From positions 1 through 64,000 of the forward strand of contig JASAMV010000212.1 of the NCBI GenBank assembly GCA_030248065.1: 64,000 nt of DNA. The letters are read 5' to 3'. Positions 1 through 14,000 of the stretch are shown in pieces; the stretch's first letter is position 1, and every line of letters begins with the position of its first letter. Made by a program: the position numbers and the translations under genes. The DNA is from Rhynchonema sp. JSB1_4. Taxonomy: Eukaryota > Nematoda > Chromadorea > Monhysterida > Xyalidae. The notes beneath the pieces are model-generated. The model did not search any database. It saw nothing but the letters and a program-made list of their open reading frames with translations, and was not told the origin of the DNA.

Positions 1-600
1 TTATGTCCCGAGCCCTTTCATGCTGTGTTTTCTGTTTTTTTCTCCTTATCATCATCATCTACACTTCTCGATCCGTAACCATCCACTGGCCCACTAAACA
101 CTTGTAATTATGTATGGTTTCGTCGTTGCTGTCCAGCTTATGCGTGTTGTTGACGTTACCATGTTGCTTCTGATGCAATAAAAAACTGAAACATTGCGAA
201 CTTTAACTTGAAACTTGATGATCAAGCGCACCCGAGGCGGATCTAGCTTTTGGCCAATTTGGGGCCAAATCTCAAAAGTCAATTTTATTCAGTGCGGGCA
301 TGCATATGATATTACCATTTATGCATTTTTGCAGTGATTCGGTATTACGATTTATTTCCTGTGGCTTACAACTTCCATGCTTACTGCAAAATAAATGATG
401 ATGATGATGATGAACAGATCAGACTGAATAGAGCTCAAAAGGGAGAAACACACAGCAAACTGGATCAATATGTAAAAGGAAAGCGAGCACAGCCAGGGAG
501 CGTGGCAGAGCGCAGTCACCGCGCCCCACCGCAGTCCACCGCGGTCGACCCGCAGAAGCCCCCGGTAGCTGTCGCCAATACCGTGCGTGCTAAACATGGC
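1..600. other. Intergenic sequence, no gene recognised
   Basis: I see no exon of the receptor family here and no convincing coding frame. A short (GAT)n microsatellite sits at about 397-413. The expected downstream exons of the orphan E1 exon at 2070-2381 are not found in this stretch. Confidence 0.5.
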
Positions 601-850
601 AATCCGGTGGGCTGGCGCAGTTTTCGAAAAATTTTTTTAAAGGTCACAGATTCGGGGAAATTTAACCAAATTTGCCTTAAAAACGAGCAAAAAATGCGAG
701 AAAATGCAACTTTAATTGACAAGTCACCTTTGTGACTTGGTTTGCATCATTTATGAAGGGTGTTTACGTCATTTCGGTGCGATCCAGCGGTCTGTGCTTG
801 ATATGGACATATGATTGTTGCTCTGCGGTATCAGACACAGCAGTTGGTGG
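600..850. mobile_element. Fragment of hAT-like element
   Basis: The segment matches the inner and 3' part of the complete hAT-like element at 19972-20600 and the left part of the one at 29000-33323. Shared landmarks are a run reading TTTATGAAGGGTGTTTACG and the GGTATCAGACACA motif. The terminal CAGGG repeat is missing here, so this is a truncated relic. Confidence 0.5.
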
Positions 851-1196
851 TCGAGTAGACCGATCCGATCACATCCGATCACCAAGTTTGATATCGACCT
901 GCGAGTTCACGGCACCGGTAACGGCCCAAAGACGCAACCGCCCCCGGTGCTAAACAACAACATTTTCGGAAAATAGAAAATCCTGACAAATCATTTTGAA
1001 AATCTAATCGTCGTCTTATAATACATTAAATATTGAAATCCACGCAGTTACTTTCTGAATTTAATCAACTATCGGGGCAAAAGGCAAGCTCAAACCTAGG
1101 TAATTTTGGGACAGCGAAACAGACACACACACAAACAGCGCGTCACAATGAAACGTTCAGTGTGTACACAAACCAGCCAGCTGCTGGAGTTTGAAT

Positions 1197-1730
1197 CCGG
1201 GTTGGATTAAATTTTTTTATTATCGAGCTTTTTAAAATAAACATTTCAATATTTTTTAAAAATTACTTTTTTATTCCGGACTACCAAAAAAGTTGGTTTC
1301 TTGAATAATGAAATTGCTGAAATCGTGTTAGTTGGGTTTGTTTTGAGGGGCACAAAAGAGAATTTTTCCATCGGCTTGCATAAAAAAGGTAAAAGGCGTT
1401 CCGCAGAATTTAGGGTCCGCGAGGGACCTACCAACAACCCGATTGCCGAGCCGGTGACTCCAATGGGTAGGTGCCTGTTACTCGCAGCAATTGCTGCTTG
1501 CATGTGTGCATGGCTTTCAAACTGAAAAATAAGCGCCGCAGGCGAGTTTTTGAGAATCATGAGCAATAAAACGCATGAAAACCTGCCCTTTTACCTTGAA
1601 AAAGTGACAAAATAACGAAAAAAAGTAAAAGAAAATAATTAAAAAAGGACTTACTTTTTAAAATTTTAAAATAGAAAAAGTAAGATGGCCAACTTTAAAA
1701 AATTGTTTTACTTTGTTTAATGCAACCCTG
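1197..1730. mobile_element. Putative hAT-like nonautonomous element
   Basis: The segment is bounded by CCGGGTTGG on the left and CAACCCTG on the right, close to the terminal repeats of the better supported hAT-like elements in this window. No matching 8-bp target duplication is visible. The part at about 1262-1385 recurs in reverse orientation at about 19700-19860, next to another CCAACCCTG end at 19919-19927. The open frames inside look incidental. Confidence 0.4.
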
Positions 1731-2069
1731 GCTCTAATGTACTACACGCAGTGTTTGACCAGCAACAGCATACGCAGCCCGAAATCTGTGGCTTTGGCTG
1801 AAAATGTGGAGATGCGTTTGTCGTGCAAATGAATGTCATTGGTTTGCCAATGTAATTGTGCTTGGCGTGAAGATCAATCCACAACTTTCGTTTGTAAATC
1901 GCTTTGAAACGCATCGAGAAACAAAATAAAAATGAGAAAAAAATGGTTGCGCTTTACGTCAACCACCACCAGTGGCGGTGGCTCAACCATTCTTGGTGGC
2001 GCGCCACCGGGGGGGGGGGCGGTTGCGCTTTCGAGAATTTGGGCCAATACTGTGTGAGTTACTGCTCAC

Positions 2070-2381
2070 CAATTTCGACTCCAGTAGCTCGTTCAGTTTA
2101 CCCATGTTCTTCGGCATCATTAAGATCCCCTTTTGGATATTGGGAGAGCCAGCAACTGATTCGCAGGTCCCTTTGGCTTGAGTCCATGTCTTGATCGAAT
2201 TTTTGTTCGTGGTGTAGCAGCTGTCATTGAAGAAGGCATGTGTTGTCACTTGGTCACTCTTGGATTCAATCGACTGACATTCATCTTCCAATTTCTGTTG
2301 CCTTTCTGCTTCATTCAATGCGGTGGTTTGTTTCGCGATCATGATAAGCAGCAAAAAGCCGGTGAGCCGCATGAGAAACAT
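2070..2381 (-). pseudogene. Orphan E1 exon: signal peptide plus N-terminal half of CTLD
   Basis: The exon begins at an ATG at 2381 and encodes a hydrophobic signal peptide (MFLMRLTGFLLLIMIA) followed by the first half of a C-type lectin-like domain, including a CYTTN motif and a Trp-Ala-Cys region typical of helix 2. It has 104 codons and ends at a GTGAGC donor at 2069-2064, in phase 0 like every other E1 in the cluster. No matching E2, CCP, membrane or tail exon was found between 1 and 2070, so the rest of the gene is deleted or lies beyond the left edge. It is a close paralogue of the exon at 20698-21015, with a few codons missing near the end. Confidence 0.7.
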
Positions 2382-2399
2382 GATGAGGTTATGGCAAGT

Positions 2400-4267
2400 A
2401 AAGGGTTGCTCTTAGCTGTGTGTCCGTCGATGAATAAATAGTCAATTTGATCAGAGAATGAATTTGAAATTCTGTTCCGTGGAAAACACGCAGCCGATGG
2501 TCAGCTTTGCGTTTCAGAATCTGGTACAGTAACACAACACCACGCTACGCGTCACACCTACTGTACATGTACTGTACACGAAAAATATGCATATGCGCAT
2601 GCTGCATCTGTTGCATGTACTGTATCATGCAGATCAACACGTTGTTCAACAGGCCTCAAATCTATCAACAGTATCATAAAGAACACTCACTCAATGATTT
2701 AAGAAGAGAAATGAGATATGTATTGCACTTGGCACAAAGGACTGCGTTTCTCTCTGACGTTTTTGAAGACGTACGGAGCGATATCAAACTTGGTGATGGG
2801 ATGCGAGCTGCTTGGTCACGTTGGCTGTTTTGAACTAAGAAATTTAGTGATGCCAATAATTTCGATCAGCGTAAAAGATGTTCCCCGACCTAAAATAAAC
2901 GACAAATAAGGTAGATGAAATAGAAAGTAGAAGACAGAACGAACCGACAACGCTCACGCACTACTGATCATACCGCGTGCCTCACAGCACAGACGACACG
3001 CAGCCTTACTGTATCCACGTGGTTTGCGTGTGAAAGCGCCAAGATCATGACATGAAACATCGCGTTATCGTCTGTGCGTGTGTGCTGTTTATATATCGGC
3101 TTCACAAGCAAACCACGCGAGACGTGGCTACAGTAACCAGAACCCTTTTTAGGTGTGTAAGAATTCAGGGTGATACGGTGCGGTCCAAGACTGCAAAACA
3201 TGGCTGGGTTGCCTATATTTCTTTAGATTTCATATCACTTCCTTATAAATTCGTCACTAATTTTATTACTTGATGACGTATTTGGAATCAGTTGGTGTTC
3301 AAACTTAAATTTGATGTGGCATATATGTACACGCGTATGCGTCGAAAGTTGACGGTTATGGTAACTCATCAGCGACGAATATGATCACCACCATAAACCG
3401 AAAGCGCAATGCGTGCCCACAAGGCTATGTCGTGTCGTTATTGATCTATGATCTTTTGTGCAAAGCACGTCCACAAGACAGCACCCATCACGCTGTAGTA
3501 TGTATATAGGTACCGCATGGGTAAAAAGGTGTACAAACCAAGTTCCTGCGTATATAACTACATGACCAAAGCCTAAGTGCAAAGCCTGAAAAGTCAGGCC
3601 TAAAGCAATCATACATACCCGCGCAATGTACACGCGACAGTTGGGCGCGAAGTCACCGGGAATCTACAGTGGGTGCACGAGCAATAAACTGGAGTGGGTG
3701 CTGACGCAAAACTGGAAGGGTTTCGCCTCCCTAAGGGCGTGCGTGGCAACATACGCCAAGCTGTGTTGGTGGCCACACAAACCCGTGCGATTGATGTTTC
3801 ACAGCAACTACAAAGTACCCACGCCTTCTGTTTCATTAGGTTTACGCAAACTGGCTAGGTGACTGAACGATATTCTGGAGTCAACACCCGAGGAATCCCG
3901 AATAACTCCAAAACGAGGTTTACATTGAAGTTCTGTCAAGAACCCTCAAGACACCTCCATGTGGAATCGTTGTGTGCTCTTTCCTCATATCTTACGGTAG
4001 TTTCAGGATATTTGTATGTGAAACGTGTATAAACATACGTGATTGAGGCAGGCCCTGACTGACCGTTCTGCAACTTTTGAACTTCCTTCGTGATCTTTTG
4101 ATTAAACTCCGATGCAAAAACAATCTCTATCGCAGTTTTCCTCGGCACGCTCGAGAGCGTGAGTTGTTCATGTACATGTGCATGTATGGATCTAAATTTG
4201 ACGTTTACGGTAATTCCGCCACGAATATGATTATGGTAGCCACACGGCAATCGTTGAAAACGTCTTC
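2400..4267. repeat. Duplicated non-coding segment
   Basis: Most of this stretch is repeated at 21030-22270 and again, more diverged, at about 49125-50500. From about 3516 onward the match to 21515 onward is nearly exact. The copy at 21030 lacks the part corresponding to about 2890-3515. The open frames at about 3600-3860 on both strands are present in all copies but show no recognisable domain, and they overlap in opposite frames, so I do not call a gene. Confidence 0.6.
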
Positions 4268-4556
4268 GGTGCCGGTTGTTTAAAAAAATTTATTATTAAA
4301 AAATAATTTTTAAAGAAGAAATTTTTTTTGAAACTCAGGTTTCGCTTCTTTTTGAAGTTGCCCAAAATGGGCTGAAATGTCCAAAAATGGCCTTTTTCGA
4401 GGCAAGAAATTGGCGCTTTTTTCTGTGAAATCCAAAATCGCCTGTACAAAACTTGTACAAGGATGCGCGGGGCTGCATGCTACAAAAAAAATTTTCGTCA
4501 AAAAAGTCAAAAAATTTTTTTTAGAAAAAGCTCGTTAATTAAAATTTTTTTCAATC
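4268..4556. mobile_element. Degenerate hAT-like MITE
   Basis: An A/T-rich left end (GGTTGTTTAAAAAAATT), a core reading AAATGGGCTGAAATGTCC, and a right end TTAAAATTTTTTTCAATC match the better preserved elements at 9228-9958 and 10202-10919. The outer CAGGG is eroded. The same insertion is present at the same place in the duplicate (22270-22560), so it predates the duplication. Confidence 0.5.
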
Positions 4557-5078
4557 ATGCTTCGGTGCGGTAATGATGTGTTGGAAGATAAGTTTGATGT
4601 GCCATCTACATATGGATCAAAAGTTGACGGTTACGGTAATTCTGCCACGAACATGATTACGGTAGCCACGAGTCAAACGTCGAAAACGTGTTCGGTACTG
4701 TAACGATGCCAACAAGACAGTTTTCGGCACTTTCACGGCTCAATGTTACCGTTGAAAGCTGAGGAATTAAGGATCAAATTCTTGTCAATGAGATCGCTTC
4801 ACAAGGAATTCAATGGCAAGGTTTGCATTCAAAGGGGAATACCTTCGACCTTTATTCATAAGTCAGTAGTCAGTAAGTGATCACATGCTAGATATCATAA
4901 TATCAGCCAATACATAAAGCAAAAAGAAGTTGCAGGCTGAAATTGCAATCGATGATGTTGCGGCAATAAAATCCTCATTTTTTAAGGAACGGTCGAAAAA
5001 ACACAATTGAGATGCGCAAAAAGCAATTAAAATTTCTAAATTTGTCCGACACTGTCCCGCTTTGAGAAATCGTCATCT

Positions 5079-8000
5079 TCAATCCATATCACTGTCTTGT
5101 TTCTCTGTGTCCTCCGGTCCCCCTCCCACGGTGACCGCGTGACTCTCAGTCGTGTTCAGTCCTCCGTCTTTCTCAACATCGGCCTTTGCCTTCTTTGGGT
5201 CATTCGACGGGCTACTGTACGCACTCGACTCCGTCGTTTGGTCGGTTGTCTTGGCACTTTCGGTTGGTTGGTCAGGACTGGAAATGGTTGGGATTAGTGC
5301 TGATAATTTGAAGAACTATACCACATACTAAAACGTCACATACTTTTTATCGTGTTTTGCATCTTTTGGTTCCTCAATATTTGTCGCGACGAAAGAAATA
5401 GTTACATTTTACATATTCACAAAATACATAAGTCCGAACTGCACTGCAACTGAACATGCAACGTAAGATCACACATTATAAGCACTCACAAGCTGTTATC
5501 AGTCATGTGAGTGTTCTAAGCTCACATGCTGCCTAGTCACAACATTAGCCTACACAAGTTTGTCACAACATCCTCCCCGCCTCATATTGAGACTCAGACA
5601 AAACTGAATGTGCATGTCTCAAAATGAATATTTCCAAAAGAGTGTGAATATGCATCAATAATCACAATTGGTGTCAAACCCAACCAGTTCAGATGCCTTG
5701 AGATACCACAGGCTCTCAACGGATCCAGCTGTGGCACTCCAAACTGTCTTTGGCCTCGGCCCGGTGCACGAATCCCAATCGGCCCAGTACCCTCTACCGC
5801 AGACAGCATGTCGGCTTGATATCTGATGCACAAGTCCACAGTGCAGAGCAGATTTACATGTAGCTGGTGCACGCCCATGGTGCAGAGCAGCCAGTTTCGA
5901 CCATTCCATTTGAACATTTGCCCCGGTGCGCTTTATTCGCTTGATTTCTGGTAGGGTGACATGCGGCGGTTTTCACGCCACTCGACCATCGATTTCGTTG
6001 CAGTTCGTTGCGTTGTCGCCACTCGACTATTGTAGACCGATTCTAGCATTGAATTGACTATTGAGTTGAAGATAGGAGAGAGGCTCGTTGGCGATCGATA
6101 GACCAGTGTTGGAGTGTTGTACTGGAGGTGAGACGGCCCTGAGTTGCAGGCAGGGGACATGATCATTTCTCCCCCTCTCGACCAGCCATTGACGACGTCC
6201 CAATCACGATTCGATCAATTTCTCGCGACAGTTCAATGTTGAACAAGTCACAACATTAGCCTACACAAGTTTGTCACAACAATATTTTCTTTCCCCTGAT
6301 GTTTCCTGTATCGATATCCGCCATAGAAGGCAACTGCTGCGATCAACAACGCTACGAACACCACAACGCAGATGATCACAATCGGAATTATGATGTTGGT
6401 GGATGGGGTAGGGGTCGTGGCTGAGGTAGTGGTTGTTGGTGCTGAATTACAGTTGTCATGGCGCATTGAAGTTGCAACAGTTTTCAATTTTTACAGGATT
6501 TTTCTTCCCAGGTGCCGTACCTAGTACACAAGTCGGCAGTTCACCGACCCAACTGCCTTTGTCGCATTTGATCTCCTTCGTGCCTTCGGTGTCTGCCTCT
6601 GACCAGATGAAATCCGGTTTGCATTCGATCTGCGCCGTTTTGGTGTGATAGACGAATTCGGTGGATTGGGAATTGCTCAGTTGGATGTTCTTCTCAGCCG
6701 GCATCGAATTGACATCACAACCTGAGTGTGGTAGAGGGAAGCTCATTTATTCAGTGCTGCATTGTCACTAGATGATTCATCACAATGTACCTTTATCGCA
6801 CGGCGGCAAATCAGTCGGTGCCTTGCCTTCGGCGTCCGTCCATTTTTCGGCGGAACATTGGAATTCCTTCTGCCGCACACCTGCCCAACTGAAACCGGGC
6901 TTTTTGCACTGCGCTTTGATCTTGGTGTACGGTAGACTCTGATCTTTAGGCGGATTTGCGATTTCGACTTCGTCTTGATTGATAGACGGCGCCGGACAAG
7001 CTAGGGAATGGATTTTGAGTGGTATAATTTACTGTATGTTGTACTTGTGTTAAAAATCATCTTTGCAAGTATTTCCTTTTGCGTCAAAGTCCGCTTGCTA
7101 TGTTTGATTGGATTAAACTGTTAGAAGTGTCTCATTGAGAAATGCATTAAATTTTCTGAGCTGGGGATGAGGTTACACCCTAGTATCCGGTGTCCGGAAC
7201 ATAACTTTGCAAAACACAAGTAAATTGGAAAATAGCGAAACATTTGTGCTATTATTATACTATTGCTATTGTTTTCTGTATATTGTGTCATTTGAGTGCA
7301 TTTCAAAGCACACGTACTTCTACCGTTTTACCTGCTGAGAAATGCGAAAATGATTTTTATGCCCGCCTTGTAATTTAAGACCTTGCCTTTTTGGATGATT
7401 TTTGGGAAACTTTTAAGGCCAAGCAGGCCCCGCGACGTTTCCGTCCGGAGTCCAATAAGGGCTTTATTCAGAAGGGGCTCCATATGTAAAACAGCACATG
7501 CGTGACGTCGAGCACGTTAACCCCAGCATTGCGTTTGACACTAGAATGTCTAAGTCAACAGTGCAAGTTACATATTTGGGCTGGAGATTACAGTTGGTTC
7601 GGTCACACAACTGTAATGAAGACGGTCACTTGAGGAGCTGGAGGTTAATGAGTGCGCGGAAATCGGCCACACCAAGCGTTACTCAGCTCAACAACGGATG
7701 AGCGATGTTGGTGTATGTTTATAACTATATGGTTAATCACACCACCATTCTACACCAACAACAAGTTCACCAGTAACGAAACTGAGCCACTTTGGATGCA
7801 TTTGGGCAGGTCTCTTTCGCAGCTCACCAACTTCCCACCTCCGCATATGACATTCGTCTGACCAGTTGAGTGATTTTGCCAACCACTGTATCCAGCTGAA
7901 TGCAGGGACACAGCTGGGGGGGGGGGCAGTAGAGTGGCAAAGACTGCTTGTTGGATTCGACTAGCCTGAAGTTGGATTGCGAGGCTTAAGTTTCAGTGGT

Positions 8001-11000
8001 GTGCGCACTAAGACACCAAAAATTAGCATTGCCATTGCTCGCGCTATTTTCCCAAACCCATGTAAATTTTCGAAAAATAATTTCCGTTATATTTTTGGGC
8101 CACATAGAAAGCACACAGAGACAGAGCTTTAGATTTTTTTTTAGATTTAGAAAGCACACAGAATTTTAGATTTATTTTTAGCTTTAGCTTTTGATCGATA
8201 AACAACAACAACGTTGGGCCTTCATTGGACAGTAAATGCCACAATTTCGTTGCAATTGTAGGTAGACTAAAATATGGCACGGAAGCGAAAATTTGCCAAA
8301 ATCACGAATTTTGCGTGAAGTTCATTTATCGCTCGTACCTCCAAGGATGCAGATGAGCGAACCTATTATAGATTGGCACATATGTAATTATCAACAATTA
8401 TATTTTTAGTATTTGGTGTGCCTTATATCACATCGGTACATTGTTATAAAAGAAGGAACATATGACATAGAAGTGTGCTTCGGGTCCCAGGAAAACGGCA
8501 AAAAAGTTGCTCACCACAGTTGAGCGAGCTTTTGTCGAAAGTTATCAGCGATGGGAAATAAGTCCTTGATCTCTTGAACAGTGTCATAAATGGGCTTTTT
8601 GCCTGGTTTATAGTAAAACTCTGTGTGCTTTCTATGTAGCCCAAAATACAATATAACCAAGCCTTATTGCCGGAGCTCCGTTCGAACAAAAAGTAAAAAA
8701 TCGACTAGTTTGTTTCTGACCCAAGCACAGGACCAGGAGGGTTTAAGCGACAAAATTTCTGGTTAGGTTTTTGGCATTTTGTGAAAATTGTCGCCAACAC
8801 TGCCTAATGTCATTACAATCGCTTTGTGCGCATTTAAAAAGTTTGTGTGCATTTCTGCCTTGAAAATGCGAAAACGAGCTATTTATAGCCATTTTGCGAT
8901 AAAAATCTCTGCTCTTTTGATTGATCTTGGCAAACGTTTAGATGTTGGTGAAAGCCGACATGGTCGTTGCCCATACACGCCAAACTGTGCTCGGTAGTGC
9001 TTTCGCTTTGTTTGCATTTCAAAGCACGCGTGATTCTAATCTGATGAGAAAGCGCGAAAATGGTTTTGCAATTCCATCCTTTTTTAGCTGATTGTTGAGG
9101 AAATGCTTAACATCACATAGCCCACCGGGAAGTTTCCGTCCCGAGTCTTGGGAGCGGCTTCATTCGGAAGGGTGCTCCGTATGCAAAACTTCGTTACATT
9201 GACGTCGAGTACGTTAACTACAGCATGTGTTTGTTGTTTCAAAAAAAAAAAGTGGTCAATTAAAAAATTTTTTTTTTAAAAAAAAAATTTTTTTTTTTGA
9301 AACTCAGATTTTGCTTTTTTTTTTTAATAAAAAAAAGTTGCCCAAAATGGGCTAAAATGTCCAAAAATGGCCTTTTTCGAGGCAAAAAATTGGCACTTTT
9401 TTTCTGTGGACGAGACAATTTTTCCAAAATCGCGCCTGCGGCGCCCTGTATTGTCCCCAAATCCGTACAGGGATGCGCGGGGCTGGTCTTTTATAGTGAT
9501 GTGGCACCGATAATGTACTACTACATGCTATTACACATGTATATATGCAGGTCTGGTGCAAAACCGGGCGCGCAAAGTCGATCTGACGCGCAAGACTTGG
9601 GCTGTAATCGATATTTTGATGGTCGTATATCAGATATACGGCATTAGATGCATTAAAATACGTTGTACGGCATGCTACAATACATCAGAGTAACATCGTT
9701 AGTGAACATCAACCTCAGACTGGTCGGAGACCATGGAATCTGCACAATACTACCGGGTGTCACCACACAAGTTCGGTCTGAGGCGAAAATTTTTCAATTT
9801 TTGAAAATTATGTTGTATCGATTTCACTTATCCTGAAACGTCGTTTGCAACACTTTTTCTAATAAAAAAATTTTTCGTCAAAAAAAAAATCAAAAAAAAA
9901 ATTTTTTTTTTAAAAAAAAAAAGCTCGTTAATAAAAAAATTTTTTTTTTCAACCCTGGTCACAACCGCTTCAGTCAACAGTGCAATGCACTGAGTGCAGT
10001 AATGTTGGTCTATTTCGCCCTGCTTTCGCAGACAGACCGAGGCGCCAGGGCTCGTCAGTGCGAACGCCTCCGGTAAATCTGCCTCCAAAAAGCCCCATCA
10101 GCAGACCTTATTGCAGGGCTGTAACATCACTGCGTGCAAACTCATAAACAGAGTTTCGTCACAAAATAGGCCCAGGATGTTTCCGACCTGAGTCCTAGGA
10201 GCAGGGTTGTTTCAAAAAAAAAAGTGGTTAATTAAAAAATTTTTTTTTTAAAAAAAAAATTTTTTTTTTGAAACTCAGATTTTGCTTTTTTTTTTAATAA
10301 ACAAAAGTTGCCCAAAAAGGGCTGAAATGTCCAAAAATGGCCTTTTTCGAGGCCAAAAATTGGCACTTTTTTCCTGTGGACGGGACAATTTTTCCAAAAT
10401 CGCGCCTGCGGCGCCCTGTATTGTCCCCAAATCCGTACAGGGATGCGCGGGGCTGGTCTTTTTTAGTGATGTGGCACCGATAATGTACTACTGCATGCTA
10501 CTACACATGTATATACATAGGTCTGGTGCAAAACCGGGCGCGCAAAGTCGATCTGACACGCAAGATTTGGGCTGTAATCGATATTTTGATGGTCGTATGT
10601 CAGATATACGGCATTAGATGCATTAAAATACGTTGTACGGCATGCTACAATACATTAGAGTAACATCGTTAGTCAACATCAACCTCAGACTGGTAGAAGA
10701 CCATAGAATCTGCACAATACTACCGGGTGTCACCGCACAAGTTGGGTCTCAGGCGAAAATTTTTCAATTTTTGAAAAATATGTTGGATCGATTTCATTTG
10801 TCCTGAAACGTCGTTTGCAACACTTTTTCTAATAAAAAAAATTTTCGTCAAAAAAAATCAAAAAAAAAATTTTTAAAAAAAAAAAGCTCGTTAATAAAAA
10901 AATTTTTTTTTCAACCCTGCCTAGGAGACTCTATTCATAGGGGGACTTGGTTACATTGAGGTCGAACACGTGAACCACAGGCATGCGTTTGCTACAACCG

Positions 11001-14000
11001 TGCCCAGTCAACAGTGCGCGTTCATTGGGCTGCAGATTGCAGGTGGTTCGGTCACCCGACTGAAATGAAGGTGGTCACTTGCAGAGTTGGAAGGTTAACG
11101 AGTGCCGGAAATTAGCTGACCAACAACACCAAGTCTCAAAGTTACTCAATGCTCAGTTTCGCAACGGATGAACGATGCACTGTATGTGTATGTTTATAAC
11201 TTTGGTTAAAAACACCACCATTCTACACCAACAGCAAGTTCATGAGTAACGAAAGTGAGCCATTTTGGATGCATCTAGGCAGGTCTCTTTCGCAGCTCAT
11301 CAACTTTCCACCTCCACATGTGACATTCGTCTGATCAGTTGAGTGATCTTGCCAAACTGCTGACCCCAGCACAACGCACGGAAAAAGCTCTCAGCCACAC
11401 CACAAAGCCACGCATCCTTTAGGAGGTGGCCATGCAGACGCGGTTGCGGTTTGCGGTGTTGAAAAACAATGTCCACGGACCGCATTTCTGGTTGCGGTTT
11501 GCGGCTCCATTGTCGAAACATTTAGTAGCCTGAACCATAGAAAATGAATTAATCAGCGTCTGGCCAACGTCGCAAACGTGCACTACCGAAACGTTGATTT
11601 ATTCACTTTTACGTGCTCAGATTAAAATAACATTTCGATAGTGAATCGCCAACCGTGTCTGCCTGGCCGCTCCCTAAACTTAGCTAAAAACATTGAGAGA
11701 CGATGAGTACGAAGGTTTCAAAAGAACCGTGATGTTATGAGCCAGGCATGTGCACCTTGACATCGTCTTTACAAAATTTGGCCGCAGCAAGAAATTCATG
11801 CGCTGCTCATTATTTAGTGGGCTTTGAACTGCGACACCAAGGATGGAAATACACATCTCTTTGCCATTCTCCATGAAACAATGAAGTTTTTGCTTCAGGA
11901 AGTACATATTCAGGGTCTTTTAAATGACCATCAACAGTATCCATAGTATCTTGTGCCAGTTGAAGCCAGTTTGCCAGTTCATACAGGGTGTGCGTTGTAA
12001 ACACGAGTAACTTGTGCCAGTGGCATGTTTAAGGCTAGGCGGCGCCAAATCGGGTCACGGTAGTTGCAGGACTAATGTTTCACGGTTCCGAATTAGTTGT
12101 TGGTGCATACACATTGGCGCATTTTCATATGCAAAAGCGTAACAGTTGGTTAGAGGTACATTTTTGTACGTAGGCCTGTGAACGTGACAAATCAATTGTT
12201 GTGCATTTCGAGCTGTGAAATCTTCGTCCTTGGGGACCCATGCAACGCACCGTTGTATGAGTGGCCATTAAAGGGTGTGTCTAACGTCTCCTAACCCCAT
12301 GTTTTTTGGGTGGAATTGAAAGATGCCCCCGAAAGGCCGCCGTGTGCAAAAAACCGTGTCTTCTAACTTGCTAAATCGCGAAATCTTGAGGGTTACTTTT
12401 CGAGTAAAATCAATTTCCGGACGCAAAACTCCAGGCGCTTTTGAGTGGGCGCTGCTCACGTTTGGCATTATTCTGCTGAAACATTGCATTTTTAAGCGCG
12501 GCTCAGCCGCCTACACAATGCACGTAGACCCTCAACACACACCGCTCTGGCTGCTGGCATGACTGTGGACACAACGGATGCTTCATTTAACACATAGAAG
12601 CTGGTTTGTGTGTGTTTCGCTTCGCAGCTTTTTTCCGTCAGCTCAGTCTGAATTTTGTGTCCGGAAATTGATTTAATTCGAAAAGTAACCCTCAAGATTT
12701 CGCGATTTGGCTGGTTAGAAGACGCGGTTTTTTGCACACGGCGGCCTTTCGAGGTCATCTTTCAATTCCACCCAACAAAACATGGGGTGAGACGTTAGAC
12801 ATACCCTTTAAAGCTGCTGGTTAACAACCCTTCGACCGCGCTTGATCTTGGGGGGTAGTATATATAAACAAACTTTGGACATCGTGTTACTCGGCCCTAA
12901 TCTGGTGAGCCGATTGGTTGCTTCCTGATGTTTCACGGCCACGTTGAAGTTTGCCCCTCGTGAAAAAAACCGAAAAAATTTGAAACGCTGCTGTGACACG
13001 AATAGGCTGTTTCAAAGTTTGACACTAGAGTGACAGCAACCTCCAACAGTGTGCCGAAAACCGCAATGCACAATAGCTGTTGAAACGTCCGCATTGTTGA
13101 ATAAAAAAATAAAAGGTTTCAAAAACCTGGCCATTTTTTGTCAGGATTTTCTACTCGTATAATTTTAAGCATCTGTGGTGAATGAAATAAGTTGTCAATT
13201 ACAAATAAAAATCCTCTAATTATCAAGTTCTTTGTTTGTGCTCCCCAGTTTTCAAACCCCTACGCAGCTCACACAATGCTTACCACAACATGCGCAAGGC
13301 AGCCATTCCACAGCGCACACACAACGACAACACACAGCCAGCACAGCGACAACACAGCAATGTTTCAGCTGGCAAGCTTTGTTGTGTGTGTGCGCTGTGG
13401 AATGGCTGTCTTGCGCATGTTGTGGTGAGCATTGTGTGAGCTGTGTAGGGTTTTGAAAACTGGGGAGCACAAACAAAAAACTTGATAATTAGAGGATTTT
13501 TACTTGTAATTGACAACTTATTTCATTCACCACAGATGCTTAAAATTACACGAGTAGAAAATCCTGACAAAAAATGGCCAGGTTTCTGAAACCTTTTATT
13601 TTTTTATTCAACAATGCGGGCGTTTCAACAGCTATTGTGCATTGCGGTTTTCGGCACACTGTTGGAGGTTGCTGTCACTCTAGTGTCAAACTTTGAAACA
13701 GCCTATTCGTGTCACAGCAGCGTTTCAAATTTTTTCGGTTTTTTTCACGAGGGGCAAACTTCAACGTGGCCGTGAAACATCAGGAAGCAACCAATCGGCT
13801 CACCAGATTAGGGTCGAGTAACACGATGTCCAAACTTTGTTTATATATACTACCCCCCAAGATCAAGCGCGGTCGAAGGGTTGTTAACCAGCACCTTTAA
13901 GTCATGTGCGCAGCAGACAGGTTTTCTTGCTGCAAACAGTTTAATTCCTTCTGTGGATTTGAACTGGAGGACCAAAATGGTTCTATATTTCACGCGCCTT

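Noticed and set aside
3609..3862. Open frames on both strands, conserved at 21612-21865 and about 50096-50382
   Set aside because: Conservation reflects recent duplication of the whole segment. The frames overlap in opposite directions, contain no recognised domain, and show no preserved splice sites.
9297..9647. 116-codon plus-strand open frame, and its relative at 10282-10617
   Set aside because: Both lie inside hAT-like MITEs, have A/T-run-derived N termini, and exist only because the elements are near-identical. There is no domain or splice context.
13192..13516. Several overlapping open frames on both strands
   Set aside because: They are mirror images created by the palindrome at 12812-13896; the same peptides appear on both strands.
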